From contig CAYUNE010000048.1 of NCBI GenBank assembly GCA_964446115.1, positions 1 through 44,901 on the forward strand: DNA of 44,901 bases, in the 5' to 3' direction. Made by a program: the position numbers and the translations under genes. Source of the DNA: CAYUNE01 sp964446115 (GTDB lineage Bacteria; Desulfobacterota; Desulfobulbia; Desulfobulbales; Desulfobulbaceae). The notes beneath the pieces were generated by a model. It saw only the letters and a program-made list of their open reading frames with translations, had not been told where the DNA came from and searched no databases. Of this stretch, positions 26,786 to 34,811 are shown piece by piece (the first letter of the stretch is position 1; each line of letters begins with the position of its first letter).

Positions 26786-27904
26786 TCAGGCGCGGGCCAG
26801 GATGTCGACAATCCGGGCCGCTGCCCTGCCGTCGCCATAAGGGTTTTTTGCCTGGGCCATGGCATTGTATGCCTCCCGGTCGGTGAGCAGTTCCGTGACC
26901 CCTTCCAGGATCGTCTCCACATCGGTTCCCACAAGCCTGGCTGTACCGGCTTCGATTCCCTCGGGTCGTTCCGTGGTCTCCCGAAGCACCAGGACCGGTT
27001 TGCCGAGGGAGGGCGCTTCCTCCTGGATACCGCCGGAGTCGGTGAGGATGAGATGACATTTGTTCAGCAGCTGGGCAAAGGGCTCGTAGGGAAGGGGATC
27101 GATGAGGTGGATACGCTCCCGGCCATCCAGTTGTGCATAGATATGTTTTTTGACATTGGGGTTGTAATGGACCGGCAGGATGATTTCGGTGTCGGTGAAG
27201 AGTTCGTTGATTTTTTTCAGGGCGTCGATGGTGTTGAGCAGCGGCGCGCCGAAGCTCTCCCGGCGGTGCGTGGTGACGCAGATCACCTTTTTGGCGCTGA
27301 AGTCGATATGGCGCAATTCCGGGCCGGAGAAGCGATAATCGTCTCTGACGATGCCCAGAAGTGCATCGATGACCGTATTGCCGGTGACAAAGACCCGTTC
27401 CGACGCCGTCCCCTCGGCAAGCAGGTTGTCCCTGGCCCTGTCCGTGGGAGCAAAGTGGAAATCGGCAAGACAGCCCACCAGCCGCCTGTTTATCTCTTCG
27501 GGAAAGGGATTGAGTTTGTTATGGGTGCGCAGACCGGCCTCGATATGACCGATGCGGATGTTGTTGTGAAAGGCGGCCAGGGCCGTGGCGAATGCGGTGG
27601 TCGTGTCTCCCTGTACCAGGACCATGTCGGGTCGGATTTCCCGGAGTACCGCGGGCATCTTCGTCATGATGGCGGCCACGATGGAATCCAGGGTCTGATC
27701 GGCCTGCATGATGGCCAGGTTGTGTTCCGGTGTGACTGAAAAGAGATCCAGGTAGGGTCGGCACATCTCCACGTGCTGGCCGGTGATCACCACAATTGAG
27801 CGGAAAAGATCCCGCCGTCGGTTGAGTTCATTGATAACCGGCGCTGTTTTGATTACCTCGGGTCGGGTGCCGATAACCGTGACTATCTTTTTTTTCTCCG
27901 TCAT
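26786..27904 (-). CDS. wecB: UDP-N-acetylglucosamine 2-epimerase (non-hydrolysing)
   Basis: The 372-residue enzyme interconverts UDP-GlcNAc and UDP-ManNAc. Signature stretches are VIGTRPEVIKTAPVI, VQGDTTTAFATALAAF, IGHIEAGLRTHNKLNPFPEE with INRRL, VTTHRRESFG and LTDSGGIQEEAPSLGKPVLV with RETTERPEG. Length fits the family (about 375). The ATG at 27904 matches the usual N-terminus (MTEKKKIVTVIGTRPEV). The frame is open further upstream, but that part overlaps the preceding gene's end and lacks homology. It supplies ManNAc-type donors to the surrounding glycan genes and lies between an SGNH gene and the curlin gene. Confidence 0.95.
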   Translation of the reverse strand: MTEKKKIVTVIGTRPEVIKTAPVINELNRRRDLFRSIVVITGQHVEMCRPYLDLFSVTPEHNLAIMQADQTLDSIVAAIMTKMPAVLREIRPDMVLVQGDTTTAFATALAAFHNNIRIGHIEAGLRTHNKLNPFPEEINRRLVGCLADFHFAPTDRARDNLLAEGTASERVFVTGNTVIDALLGIVRDDYRFSGPELRHIDFSAKKVICVTTHRRESFGAPLLNTIDALKKINELFTDTEIILPVHYNPNVKKHIYAQLDGRERIHLIDPLPYEPFAQLLNKCHLILTDSGGIQEEAPSLGKPVLVLRETTERPEGIEAGTARLVGTDVETILEGVTELLTDREAYNAMAQAKNPYGDGRAAARIVDILARA

Positions 27905-27953
27905 TGTCTGTTGTGGTTCTCCGGTTGAGTGAAGGGGTGAGGACATGCGGGTG

Positions 27954-29141
27954 TCACTGCAACAGCAGCAGCCACGGCAGGCCGCGGTCAAAGACGGCGG
28001 CCGGGGCGGGGGGATCGGTATTGCCGCTTCCCCCGTAAAAGACGCCGTATTCTGAGACAACCTTCCAGGCAAGCTCCTGCAGCACCCCGGCCTCGGCTGC
28101 GGTCAGGGTGTCGTTCCAGCTGTAGCCGTGGTAGGAGAGCCCCTGGGGTGACTCGCCGGTGAAAAAGGCAAAAAACATTGCTCCCGCCAGGTAGGCCCCG
28201 TCCAGGCTGAGATGAGAGCCGTCGGAATAGACATTCAATCCCTTTTTCTTGGCCTCGTGGATGCCGAGACCGATGGGCGCCACCGGGGTCGCGGTTTGTT
28301 CTCCCAGGGACTCGTAGAGCTCCCGGTACATATCCCGCTGGTTTTCATAATTTTCATACCCCCAGATCATGAAGAGGACCGGCTCGCTGTGGTTGGCCCT
28401 GACCCGCCGGATCAGGGTGGTTCCCGCCTCGTAGAATTCCCGGCCGTCGTCATAAAAACCCTCGGAAAGGCCGCCCTGCAGAACCACGGCATCCCAGGCG
28501 TCGCCGGCGATTCTCGCCGACACCTCCGGCCTGTTGACATGACCGGGATAGTTGTCGTTTTGTCTGGAAAAGGCCTCGCCGCCGTGAATCTCGCCGGCAA
28601 CATCCACCGTTCTGCCCGAGGCCGCCATCAGCCGGTGGAAGTGATTGAAAACCCCGCCGCTGTGGCCGGTGTAGGAGTTGCCGATAAACAGCACCTTGTC
28701 CAGTCTGCCGCCGCCGCTGTTGTCGCCGGCCACGTTGAAACTGACGGCAAAATCGTCATGGTTGATGTTGCCGGCGGTGTCGCGGCAGCGGACATAGAAG
28801 TTATATCCCTCGCCGTTGCGGAGCCCGGTGATGGGCTGGCCATGGGTGGTGGAGCCGGTGGTGGCGAAGAGATGCGGCATGTCGTCGTAGGCAACACCGG
28901 TTGTGTCGATGCTGTACCTGCAGGTGGCGTCAACACCCGTCTGCAGAGAGATGGTCACCGAGGGGGTGTCGGCGGGCAGGGTGCCGGTTGGTTGGGGATT
29001 GAAACGAATCGGTAAGCTGTCGGCGGCGGCAACGGGAACGGCGACGAGCAGAATACTGAACAACAGGAGCGCGAGCATGGTTGGTTCATAGCGAACGGCC
29101 GCCGTATCCTGCAAGACATATTTTTCCATCACGGTCATCAT
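27954..29141 (-). CDS. Secreted SGNH/GDSL-like hydrolase with FN3-like domain and Leu-rich C-terminal tail (paralogue 2)
   Basis: This ~395-residue paralogue of the gene at 21308-22426 has a signal peptide (MLALLLFSILLVAVPVAAA), the same beta domain (VTISLQTGVDATCRYSIDTT ... GYNFYVRCRDTAGN) and the same SGNH hallmarks (VLFIGNSYTGHSGG; DGSHLSLDGAYLAGAMFF). Long identical runs such as AGEIHGGEAF and VLFMIWG show recent common ancestry. It differs at the end: after the shared YGVF-x2-G-x-GN it adds a linker TDPPAPA and the tail AVFDRGLPWLLLLQ, absent in paralogue 1. The start is uncertain: ATG at 29141 or 29138, ATG at 29129, or ATG at 29078 directly before the signal peptide. It follows the formyltransferase fusion by 16 bases. 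Confidence 0.8.
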   Translation of the reverse strand: MMTVMEKYVLQDTAAVRYEPTMLALLLFSILLVAVPVAAADSLPIRFNPQPTGTLPADTPSVTISLQTGVDATCRYSIDTTGVAYDDMPHLFATTGSTTHGQPITGLRNGEGYNFYVRCRDTAGNINHDDFAVSFNVAGDNSGGGRLDKVLFIGNSYTGHSGGVFNHFHRLMAASGRTVDVAGEIHGGEAFSRQNDNYPGHVNRPEVSARIAGDAWDAVVLQGGLSEGFYDDGREFYEAGTTLIRRVRANHSEPVLFMIWGYENYENQRDMYRELYESLGEQTATPVAPIGLGIHEAKKKGLNVYSDGSHLSLDGAYLAGAMFFAFFTGESPQGLSYHGYSWNDTLTAAEAGVLQELAWKVVSEYGVFYGGSGNTDPPAPAAVFDRGLPWLLLLQ

Positions 29142-29157
29142 CAATCAGTTGGACGGT

Positions 29158-30801
29158 TCACTCTGCAAAGAGAGAATCATGGGGCTTGAAGAGGGTGCTG
29201 AGGTGCCCCTCCACCCGCATCCAGAATTCGAATTTGCGTTCAAAGGCGATGTTGCTTCTCTTGATGTCATAGGGGTCGACGGGGGTGATGTTTTTTCCGC
29301 CATAGGCGGAAAAGAGCAGCCTGATATCGGTTTGTTTCCGAATATACTCGACCTGTTCGGGCCGGATATCCTTTTTCTGGCCAAAGGGAATGGACATGAA
29401 TTGCGGTTTTTCTCCCAGCTGTTTCGTGTAGGCGCCGATGGAGGTGTCGATTTCAGCGATGGCCTCCTCCCGGGACAGGGAGCCGAGGTTGGCATGGGTA
29501 TGGGTATGGATACCGATGTCCACGCCCTGTTTCTTTGCCTGCCGCAGTTGCTCCCAGGACATTTTTGCAAAACTGAGTCGTGGTTGCACCGTCTGGTCGT
29601 GAGGGAACTGGCGGTCGTTGCCGATCATGCCCGTGGAGATAAAAAAGAGGCCTGGGCATCCATACCTGACAAGGATGGGCAGACCATTGGTGAAATTGTC
29701 CCGGTAGCCGTCATCAAAGGTGATTAGGCAGCATTTCTTTCCGATAAAGTCGTGATTACGGCCTTCGACGATATCCAGGAGATCGCCGGCGGAGATGATC
29801 CGGTAGTGCTTTTTCAGGAATCTTATCTGGTTTTCAAAAAGCGAGCGGCCGGTGGTCATGCCGTCGTGGCAGATATCGGTGACGCGGTGGTAATAGAGAA
29901 CGGAAACAATGGTCTTGCCCTGCCGCAAAAGGCGTCGGTCCCGCAGGTGAATCAGGAAAAGCAGAAAGAGAAAGACCATTACCTTGACGGGCATGACAAT
30001 GCCGGTGCGGGGTGAAAACCGTCGCCGCGCCGTCCGGCTCCAAAGGCGCAAGCGTTGTTGCAGGGTGGGCAGAAAGTACTGCTTTCCGGCATCCTGCTCT
30101 TGCTGTATGCGTTTATAGTCTCCGGCAACCAGACGTCGTAAAACCCGGGGATAAAGGTCGAGGGAGATATCCGCCACCCTGTCCTGAAGGGAGGAAAGCG
30201 TGTCATAGGGAAAGATCGGCACGATGCGTTGCCGGATAATATCACCGGTGTCAACACCGGCATTGACGAAATGCACGGTGACACCGATTTCATCGGCATC
30301 ATTCCACAACTCCCAGAAACCAGGTGGAGCTCCCTTGTATTTTTTGACGTCTCCCTGGTGAAGATTGATCGTCCCCATCCTGGGAAGATCAAAGATACAG
30401 GATTTTAGAATCCCCGTACCGCAGACCAGGAGCAGGTCGAGGTCGAGATCCCTGACCATGGCGACGCCGGAATCGGAATGGACGTTTTTGGTTTCATGAA
30501 TGGTGATGCCCTGCTCCCTGCAGACGTCGTAGAGATCCTTCCGGACGGCGGGTGCCAGGAGAAGGTTGACCACCGGTGTGCAGAGGAGTCTTCTGAGACC
30601 TTTGACAATCGACAAGCCGAGCCGGTAGGGGATATAGATAATACCGTTTTTTTTCAGGTTGTAGCGGATTTTGCGCCACGGGGACTGCTGTCTGTCCCAG
30701 AAGACAATATCATTGAAGTCAACGCCTTCAACCTCTTTCAACCGACAGACCATGTCGGCGATGAAGTGATCGGTGGCACTGGTGATCAGGGCGATTTTCA
30801 T
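29158..30801 (-). CDS. Sugar N-formyltransferase / NodB deacylase fusion with central membrane helix
   Basis: The 547-residue protein begins MKIALITSATDH. Residues 1-190 are a formyltransferase (10-formyl-THF-dependent family): INLHQGD with N146 and H148, KYKGAPPGFWELW, and VDTGD with D184 form the known Asn-His-Asp set. A membrane segment lies at ~268-285 (IVMPVKVMVFLFLLFLIHL). Residues ~295-547 are a NodB deacylase with TFDDGYRD (D363, D364), IHTHTHANLG (H432, H436) and SIPFGQKKD. The domains match ArnA-N and ArnD, which formylate and deformylate aminoarabinose in lipid A modification, but here they are one chain. The ATG at 30801 fits the family start; 30813 is an alternative. The substrate is probably an amino sugar of the local glycan (inference). 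Confidence 0.85.
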   Translation of the reverse strand: MKIALITSATDHFIADMVCRLKEVEGVDFNDIVFWDRQQSPWRKIRYNLKKNGIIYIPYRLGLSIVKGLRRLLCTPVVNLLLAPAVRKDLYDVCREQGITIHETKNVHSDSGVAMVRDLDLDLLLVCGTGILKSCIFDLPRMGTINLHQGDVKKYKGAPPGFWELWNDADEIGVTVHFVNAGVDTGDIIRQRIVPIFPYDTLSSLQDRVADISLDLYPRVLRRLVAGDYKRIQQEQDAGKQYFLPTLQQRLRLWSRTARRRFSPRTGIVMPVKVMVFLFLLFLIHLRDRRLLRQGKTIVSVLYYHRVTDICHDGMTTGRSLFENQIRFLKKHYRIISAGDLLDIVEGRNHDFIGKKCCLITFDDGYRDNFTNGLPILVRYGCPGLFFISTGMIGNDRQFPHDQTVQPRLSFAKMSWEQLRQAKKQGVDIGIHTHTHANLGSLSREEAIAEIDTSIGAYTKQLGEKPQFMSIPFGQKKDIRPEQVEYIRKQTDIRLLFSAYGGKNITPVDPYDIKRSNIAFERKFEFWMRVEGHLSTLFKPHDSLFAE

Positions 30802-30863
30802 AGGTTTTTCCATAGATGGAGGAGGTTTGCGATGTCTTCGCCCCTGGAATCCCACCCAAAGCT

Positions 30864-30883
30864 CATGTAACCGATCACGGGGT
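30864..30883 (+). repeat. Dispersed intergenic dyad motif, copy upstream of the formyltransferase fusion
   Basis: CATGTAACCGATCACGGGGT matches the copy at 8858-8874 in all but one position over GTAACCGATCACAGGGT. It lies in the 121-base gap between the propeller-like protein and the fusion gene. Confidence 0.55.
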
Positions 30884-30922
30884 CACGCTGCGTCGGCCAT
30901 TGATAGCTTACCTTGCAGAATC

Positions 30923-32386
30923 TCATTTTTTTTTCTCGGTGAGAAGGAGCGGTTCCAGCGGCGGCACAATGGCGGTTGATTCCGGCGTATCGATACTCGA
31001 TTCCATTCCACCCAGGTCCTGCCACCAGGTGGGGGGCGGCAGGGCGCGGTAGGTGTCCACATCTCCGGCGGTATTGCCCCAGTTTGACCGCCAGTAAATC
31101 CTGGTGCCCTGTCGGTTGATGGTGGCCTGGGTCTCCGCCCAGTAATGTTGGCCGCCTCCCTCCGGGAAGAGGCCGTGGGTCTGGGCGATCTGCCAGATTC
31201 TCGGGTTCTCCTTGAGCTCCAGGAGAAAGACCTGATAATAATGCCAGTACTGGCTGGTGGTACCGAAGGTCGAAACCACCACCCATCCCGGTTTTGCGTA
31301 GGCATTGCCGGAGATATGGTAATCGCCCCTTCCCCATTCGTCGGGATTGCCGGCAAGGGGCAGGTTGACGAGGTTGGTGCGGGCCCCGGTGTTGATGTCA
31401 AGCATGGCGATGACGTCGTGGCTGTCGTCCTTGATGACGTGCACCTGGCGGTTGTCCGCGGTCAGGGCAATGTCCGAATGGCCGTCGTTACCCAGGGCGA
31501 CCGGTTGCGAAAAGTCCAGATTGTAGGCCCAGGTGGAATGGTTGCCGTTCTTTTGCCAGTTCCATTCAACAACCACACGGTCGCCGTGGGGGCTGACGGT
31601 GATGGTGTTCATGCGACAGTAACGGCCGTAGGGTGTACAGTCCGGCCAGTTTTCGTCCTGCTGCATGCGGCCGATGATCCGGTTCTCGCGGAGATCATAG
31701 GTGAAGATAGCGAAATGGTCGTAGTGGGGATTGCCCCTCCGCACCGAGAAGGCCCAGTAACGGGTGTCCCGGGAGGGTTCGCCCTCCATGTCCGTGGTGA
31801 TCCAGGAGCCCTCGGGAAACTCGGTGGAGAAGTCACGAATCAGGGTGATCGCATCCGTGCGGATGTTGAACTTGTAGAGCCCCATCTTGTAGACGTAGTA
31901 GAAGATATCCGCATCAGCGGCATCCCAGCGGGGTTCCAGATTTTTTGGAAAGTTTTCCGGGATGGGGCCGCCGGCGAGGCTGGTCAATCCCTTGATAAAT
32001 TGCAGGGTTTGGGCATCGTAGAGAAAGAGTGCGCCCTCTCCCTGGGTAATGATCAGCCTGGTACCGTCGGCGTTTTCAGGATCCGAGCGGGAGTACTCCG
32101 GCACCAGCAGCCCGGGATCAAGGGCGGTGCTGCCCTTCCAGAGCGCGGCAATGCCGTCGCTGTCCTTGTCGGTGACCCGGACGACCTCGGTGTGAAAGGT
32201 GGGATCATTGTAGGAGGCGCCCTTAGCCGGTTTGGGCATGGCCGGCACCGCACGCAGGGGCGGGCGGCAGTCGCCGTTAAGGCAACGGGAGGTGACATAG
32301 TCAAATGCCGGCGCCGTATCGGGTGTTAGCGCCGGGAGAACCAGGAAGACGATACCAAATAGACGGAAAATCTTTTCTCTTTTCAT
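30923..32386 (-). CDS. Secreted beta-propeller-like protein with Leu-rich C-terminal tail
   Basis: The 487-residue protein has a signal peptide (MKREKIFRLFGIVFLVLPAL, cleavage near TAPA). The mature part has repeating ~45-residue stretches with beta-strand character and patterns such as ALFLYDAQTLQ, YKFNIRTDAITLIRD, FAIFTYDLRENRIIG, DRVVVEWNWQK, VIAMLDINTGARTNLV and YQVFLLELKENPRIWQI, like blades of a TolB- or oligogalacturonate-lyase-type propeller. No catalytic set is certain. The C-terminus is a Pro-rich linker (LPPPTWW ... TPES) followed by TAIVPPLEPLLLTEKKK, close to the tail of the S8 protease. It lies 16 bases after the O-antigen ligase gene, probably in its transcript. A glycan-binding or lyase role is a guess from context. 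Confidence 0.65.
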   Translation of the reverse strand: MKREKIFRLFGIVFLVLPALTPDTAPAFDYVTSRCLNGDCRPPLRAVPAMPKPAKGASYNDPTFHTEVVRVTDKDSDGIAALWKGSTALDPGLLVPEYSRSDPENADGTRLIITQGEGALFLYDAQTLQFIKGLTSLAGGPIPENFPKNLEPRWDAADADIFYYVYKMGLYKFNIRTDAITLIRDFSTEFPEGSWITTDMEGEPSRDTRYWAFSVRRGNPHYDHFAIFTYDLRENRIIGRMQQDENWPDCTPYGRYCRMNTITVSPHGDRVVVEWNWQKNGNHSTWAYNLDFSQPVALGNDGHSDIALTADNRQVHVIKDDSHDVIAMLDINTGARTNLVNLPLAGNPDEWGRGDYHISGNAYAKPGWVVVSTFGTTSQYWHYYQVFLLELKENPRIWQIAQTHGLFPEGGGQHYWAETQATINRQGTRIYWRSNWGNTAGDVDTYRALPPPTWWQDLGGMESSIDTPESTAIVPPLEPLLLTEKKK

Positions 32387-32402
32387 CGGTGTGTCTCTTG
32401 TC

Positions 32403-33743
32403 TTAATAGAATTTGCGGGAAACATTGGCCTGGACATAGACTTCTCCCTGCCGCCGGGTGGTCAGCAGGCAGCGGTCCACCAGTCCCCAGAGCATCCAGA
32501 AATAGCTTCCGAGCACAAAGTAGGTGAATCGGTCGCCGAAAAAGTTGGTGATGATGCAGGCGAGTACGGTTCCCATGAAACTCAGTCCCAGGCCGCGGCG
32601 GAACTGGTTTTTTCCGCTGAGAAAGAGCAAAAATCCACTGTGGAAGGCCTTGCCGAAGACCGTAACTAATATGATCAGACCGATAACTCCTCGGTCACAG
32701 AGGGTCTTGATGTAGTAGTTGTGGGTATCGGTGAGACCGTGGATACGGTCCGCCTTGGGTATGCTGAACCCGTAACCTTCCCAGCCGACCCCCATGATCG
32801 GATGACTTGTTATGATTCTTTCCGCCTGTTTCCAGATGTGTAACCGGGTGGAGGCGGAGCCTTCCAGTTCGCCGCTGGCCGTCACCGAACCGGAAATACG
32901 GTCCACCACCGAGGGGGGCAGAACCGTCTGCCAGACAAAATAGAGGCTCACCAGGGCAACCAGGATCGTCGGTTTTTTGAACAATCCGTAGAGAACCAGG
33001 ACCATGGCCACGGCAATATAGGCGCCCCGCGAATAGGAAAAAAAGAGCGGATGCAGGCTGATGGCAAAGGTGCCGATAAAGAGGAGCTTTTTTGTAAGAT
33101 TTTTTTCAAAGAAGGACATGCCCAGGCAGGCGATCGGATAGTGGGCCATAAAGGCGCCGTAATGGGTGGCGCCAAGACCCACAAAGAAAAAGGGACCGCC
33201 CACTCTTTTGTCGTAGCGGAAGGCGGAACCGCCTGAAAAGTTTCGGTAATTTCTCAGGGCCATAAAGAAGATGACACAGGACATGAGGATAAAGAGCTGT
33301 TTTTGATGCTTTTCCTCTTTGGCCAGGGCCAGGGTGATGAAGTAGATGGTGATCATCTGGGCGAAGTTCTTCCATTCCATGAGCTGGAAACTGGCCGTAC
33401 TCACCGGATGGGGCAGGCAGAAGTTCATGCTGCTGGTCCAGAGGGAGACATAGGTGATGAACAGGAAGAAGATGATGACAATGCCGCTTGAGGTCAGGGG
33501 AATTCTCTTTCTCTGCACCAGGATACCCAGGAGAATCGCCAGGTAGAGGATATCCATGAAATCCTTGCCCATGGGCAGGCTGTAAAATTTATGCCAGATA
33601 TTGGGCTGCGGAATAAGGGCGATGAGCAGCAGAAAACCCCACCAGGCATCCCCGATTATCGAGTAGAGAGATAACAGCAGTCCACCCGTATAGACGCTGG
33701 GGAAAAAGATTTTCCGAAGGTATAATTTGAGCGCGGTGAGCAT
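32403..33743 (-). CDS. O-antigen ligase/polymerase-family membrane protein (Wzy/WaaL-like)
   Basis: The 446-residue protein has about ten to twelve membrane helices. It has a large extracytoplasmic loop before DTHNYYIKTLCDRGVIGLIIL, the typical C-terminal motif (H-N-x(2-3)-L...G...G) of the Wzy_C/O-antigen ligase family. FFSYSRGAYIAVAMVLVLY is the matching central SRG motif. These proteins join lipid-linked glycan repeats on the periplasmic side, either polymerising them or attaching them to an acceptor; the two cannot be separated by sequence. It is preceded by a near-consensus sigma-54 site and follows the sulfotransferase. No clear ribosome-binding site is visible before the ATG. Confidence 0.85.
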   Translation of the reverse strand: MLTALKLYLRKIFFPSVYTGGLLLSLYSIIGDAWWGFLLLIALIPQPNIWHKFYSLPMGKDFMDILYLAILLGILVQRKRIPLTSSGIVIIFFLFITYVSLWTSSMNFCLPHPVSTASFQLMEWKNFAQMITIYFITLALAKEEKHQKQLFILMSCVIFFMALRNYRNFSGGSAFRYDKRVGGPFFFVGLGATHYGAFMAHYPIACLGMSFFEKNLTKKLLFIGTFAISLHPLFFSYSRGAYIAVAMVLVLYGLFKKPTILVALVSLYFVWQTVLPPSVVDRISGSVTASGELEGSASTRLHIWKQAERIITSHPIMGVGWEGYGFSIPKADRIHGLTDTHNYYIKTLCDRGVIGLIILVTVFGKAFHSGFLLFLSGKNQFRRGLGLSFMGTVLACIITNFFGDRFTYFVLGSYFWMLWGLVDRCLLTTRRQGEVYVQANVSRKFY

Positions 33744-33814
33744 AAATTATTTCGGTCGACTGTTTAAAGCCGCTTTCGGGTTACAGATGTTGTTGAGTAC
33801 ACTACGATTCTGCT

Positions 33815-33830
33815 TGCAAACCATGCGCCA
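33815..33830 (-). promoter_or_regulatory. Sigma-54-like promoter upstream of the O-antigen ligase gene
   Basis: On the minus strand TGGCGC-ATGGT-TTGCA has a one-base difference from TGGCAC-N5-TTGCA and exact GG-N10-GC spacing. It sits in the 89-base gap after the sulfotransferase stop, about 72 bases before the ligase start. Confidence 0.55.
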
Positions 33831-33832
33831 TG

Positions 33833-34810
33833 TCATGTTTTTTCTTCCCGGTAGAGTTTGCCGGCGCGGCTTTCCGCGACCATGGCCATGATGCGGGATA
33901 CCTGGGCGGGCGTCAGTTCCCGTTGCCATCGCTGGGCAACTTCGATGGATTTTTTCCGTACACTGTAATAGCCTTCCCGGTTTTCACCGGTACTGTATCC
34001 GAGAAATTCCTCGGTCTGGACATCCCACGGCAGGCCGGTGAAGGCGAAGATTTTCTTTGCCTCCCTGACGGGATGGCGGCAGATATCCTCATATCTGATG
34101 ATCATGGCATCGGCAATACCCTCCAGTTCCTCGATTGCCTTGTCGTTGAAGACCGCCCAGCGCCAGGCCTGACGCTCTTCCAGAGACATCCGACGCAGAT
34201 CGGCAAGCCTTTCCGGACGACGCCGTGCCTGCTCGGTTGCCAGCAGCTGTTTGAGAACATTGTCGTCGTCCACGGAGGAGTCGAATTTGTTCATTGCCCT
34301 GCCGCGCAGGATGGAGGCGACGTGGCCGGCGGGATGCCGGATGATCTGGACGATTTTTATCCCATCAAGGCCCCTGGCAAGCACACCGACCCGCCCTGTT
34401 GACTGGATGCTCTTCCAGACGGTGATCCCATGACCGGATGATTTTTTCCAGACATTGATGATGGGAAAACGCAGCGAGAATCGCTGGCCGATTTTGGCGA
34501 TCTCCACATTGCGGTTGAAGATGAAGGTACTGATTCCCGAGAGATACCGTTTTGAAAAGAGCGGCAGTTTGCCGCGGACCTCCACAGCGGTATTATTTTT
34601 CAGGGAATCGACCCAGTGGCGCATCACCTCCCGGTAATGATCCAGTTGTCGGCAATCGGCGGCCAGGGGAATTTTGATCTTGTCATGACTGTCCGGCTCG
34701 TGCAGGTAGATGGTGTCCGGGTGGCTGTCGAAGATCTTGCCGATCCAGGTTGTGCCGGAACGCGGCATTCCGGAGACGAGAATGAGGTTGTCGTATGGTT
34801 GTGGTGTCAT
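33833..34810 (-). CDS. PAPS-dependent sulfotransferase
   Basis: The 325-residue protein has ILVSGMPRSGTTWIGKIF near residues 10-27, the 5'-phosphosulfate loop of sulfotransferases. IVQIIRHPAGHVASILRGR carries the 3'-phosphate-binding Arg and Ser. IIRYEDICRHP and IFAFTGLPW are further family features. Such enzymes move sulfate from PAPS to a sugar hydroxyl. No signal peptide or membrane helix is present, so it would act in the cytoplasm. The ATG at 34810 lies one base past the flippase stop (TGACATG), implying coupling. It suggests that the glycan is sulfated, which is unusual for bacteria outside symbionts and marine groups. Acceptor is unknown. Confidence 0.88.
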   Translation of the reverse strand: MTPQPYDNLILVSGMPRSGTTWIGKIFDSHPDTIYLHEPDSHDKIKIPLAADCRQLDHYREVMRHWVDSLKNNTAVEVRGKLPLFSKRYLSGISTFIFNRNVEIAKIGQRFSLRFPIINVWKKSSGHGITVWKSIQSTGRVGVLARGLDGIKIVQIIRHPAGHVASILRGRAMNKFDSSVDDDNVLKQLLATEQARRRPERLADLRRMSLEERQAWRWAVFNDKAIEELEGIADAMIIRYEDICRHPVREAKKIFAFTGLPWDVQTEEFLGYSTGENREGYYSVRKKSIEVAQRWQRELTPAQVSRIMAMVAESRAGKLYREEKT

Positions 34811-34811
34811 G

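Noticed and set aside
30832..30870. Plus-strand 12-codon ORF (MSSPLESHPKLM) behind a perfect GGAGGAGG
   Set aside because: It is very short, antisense to the start of the fusion gene, and ends in the repeated motif. There is no further support.
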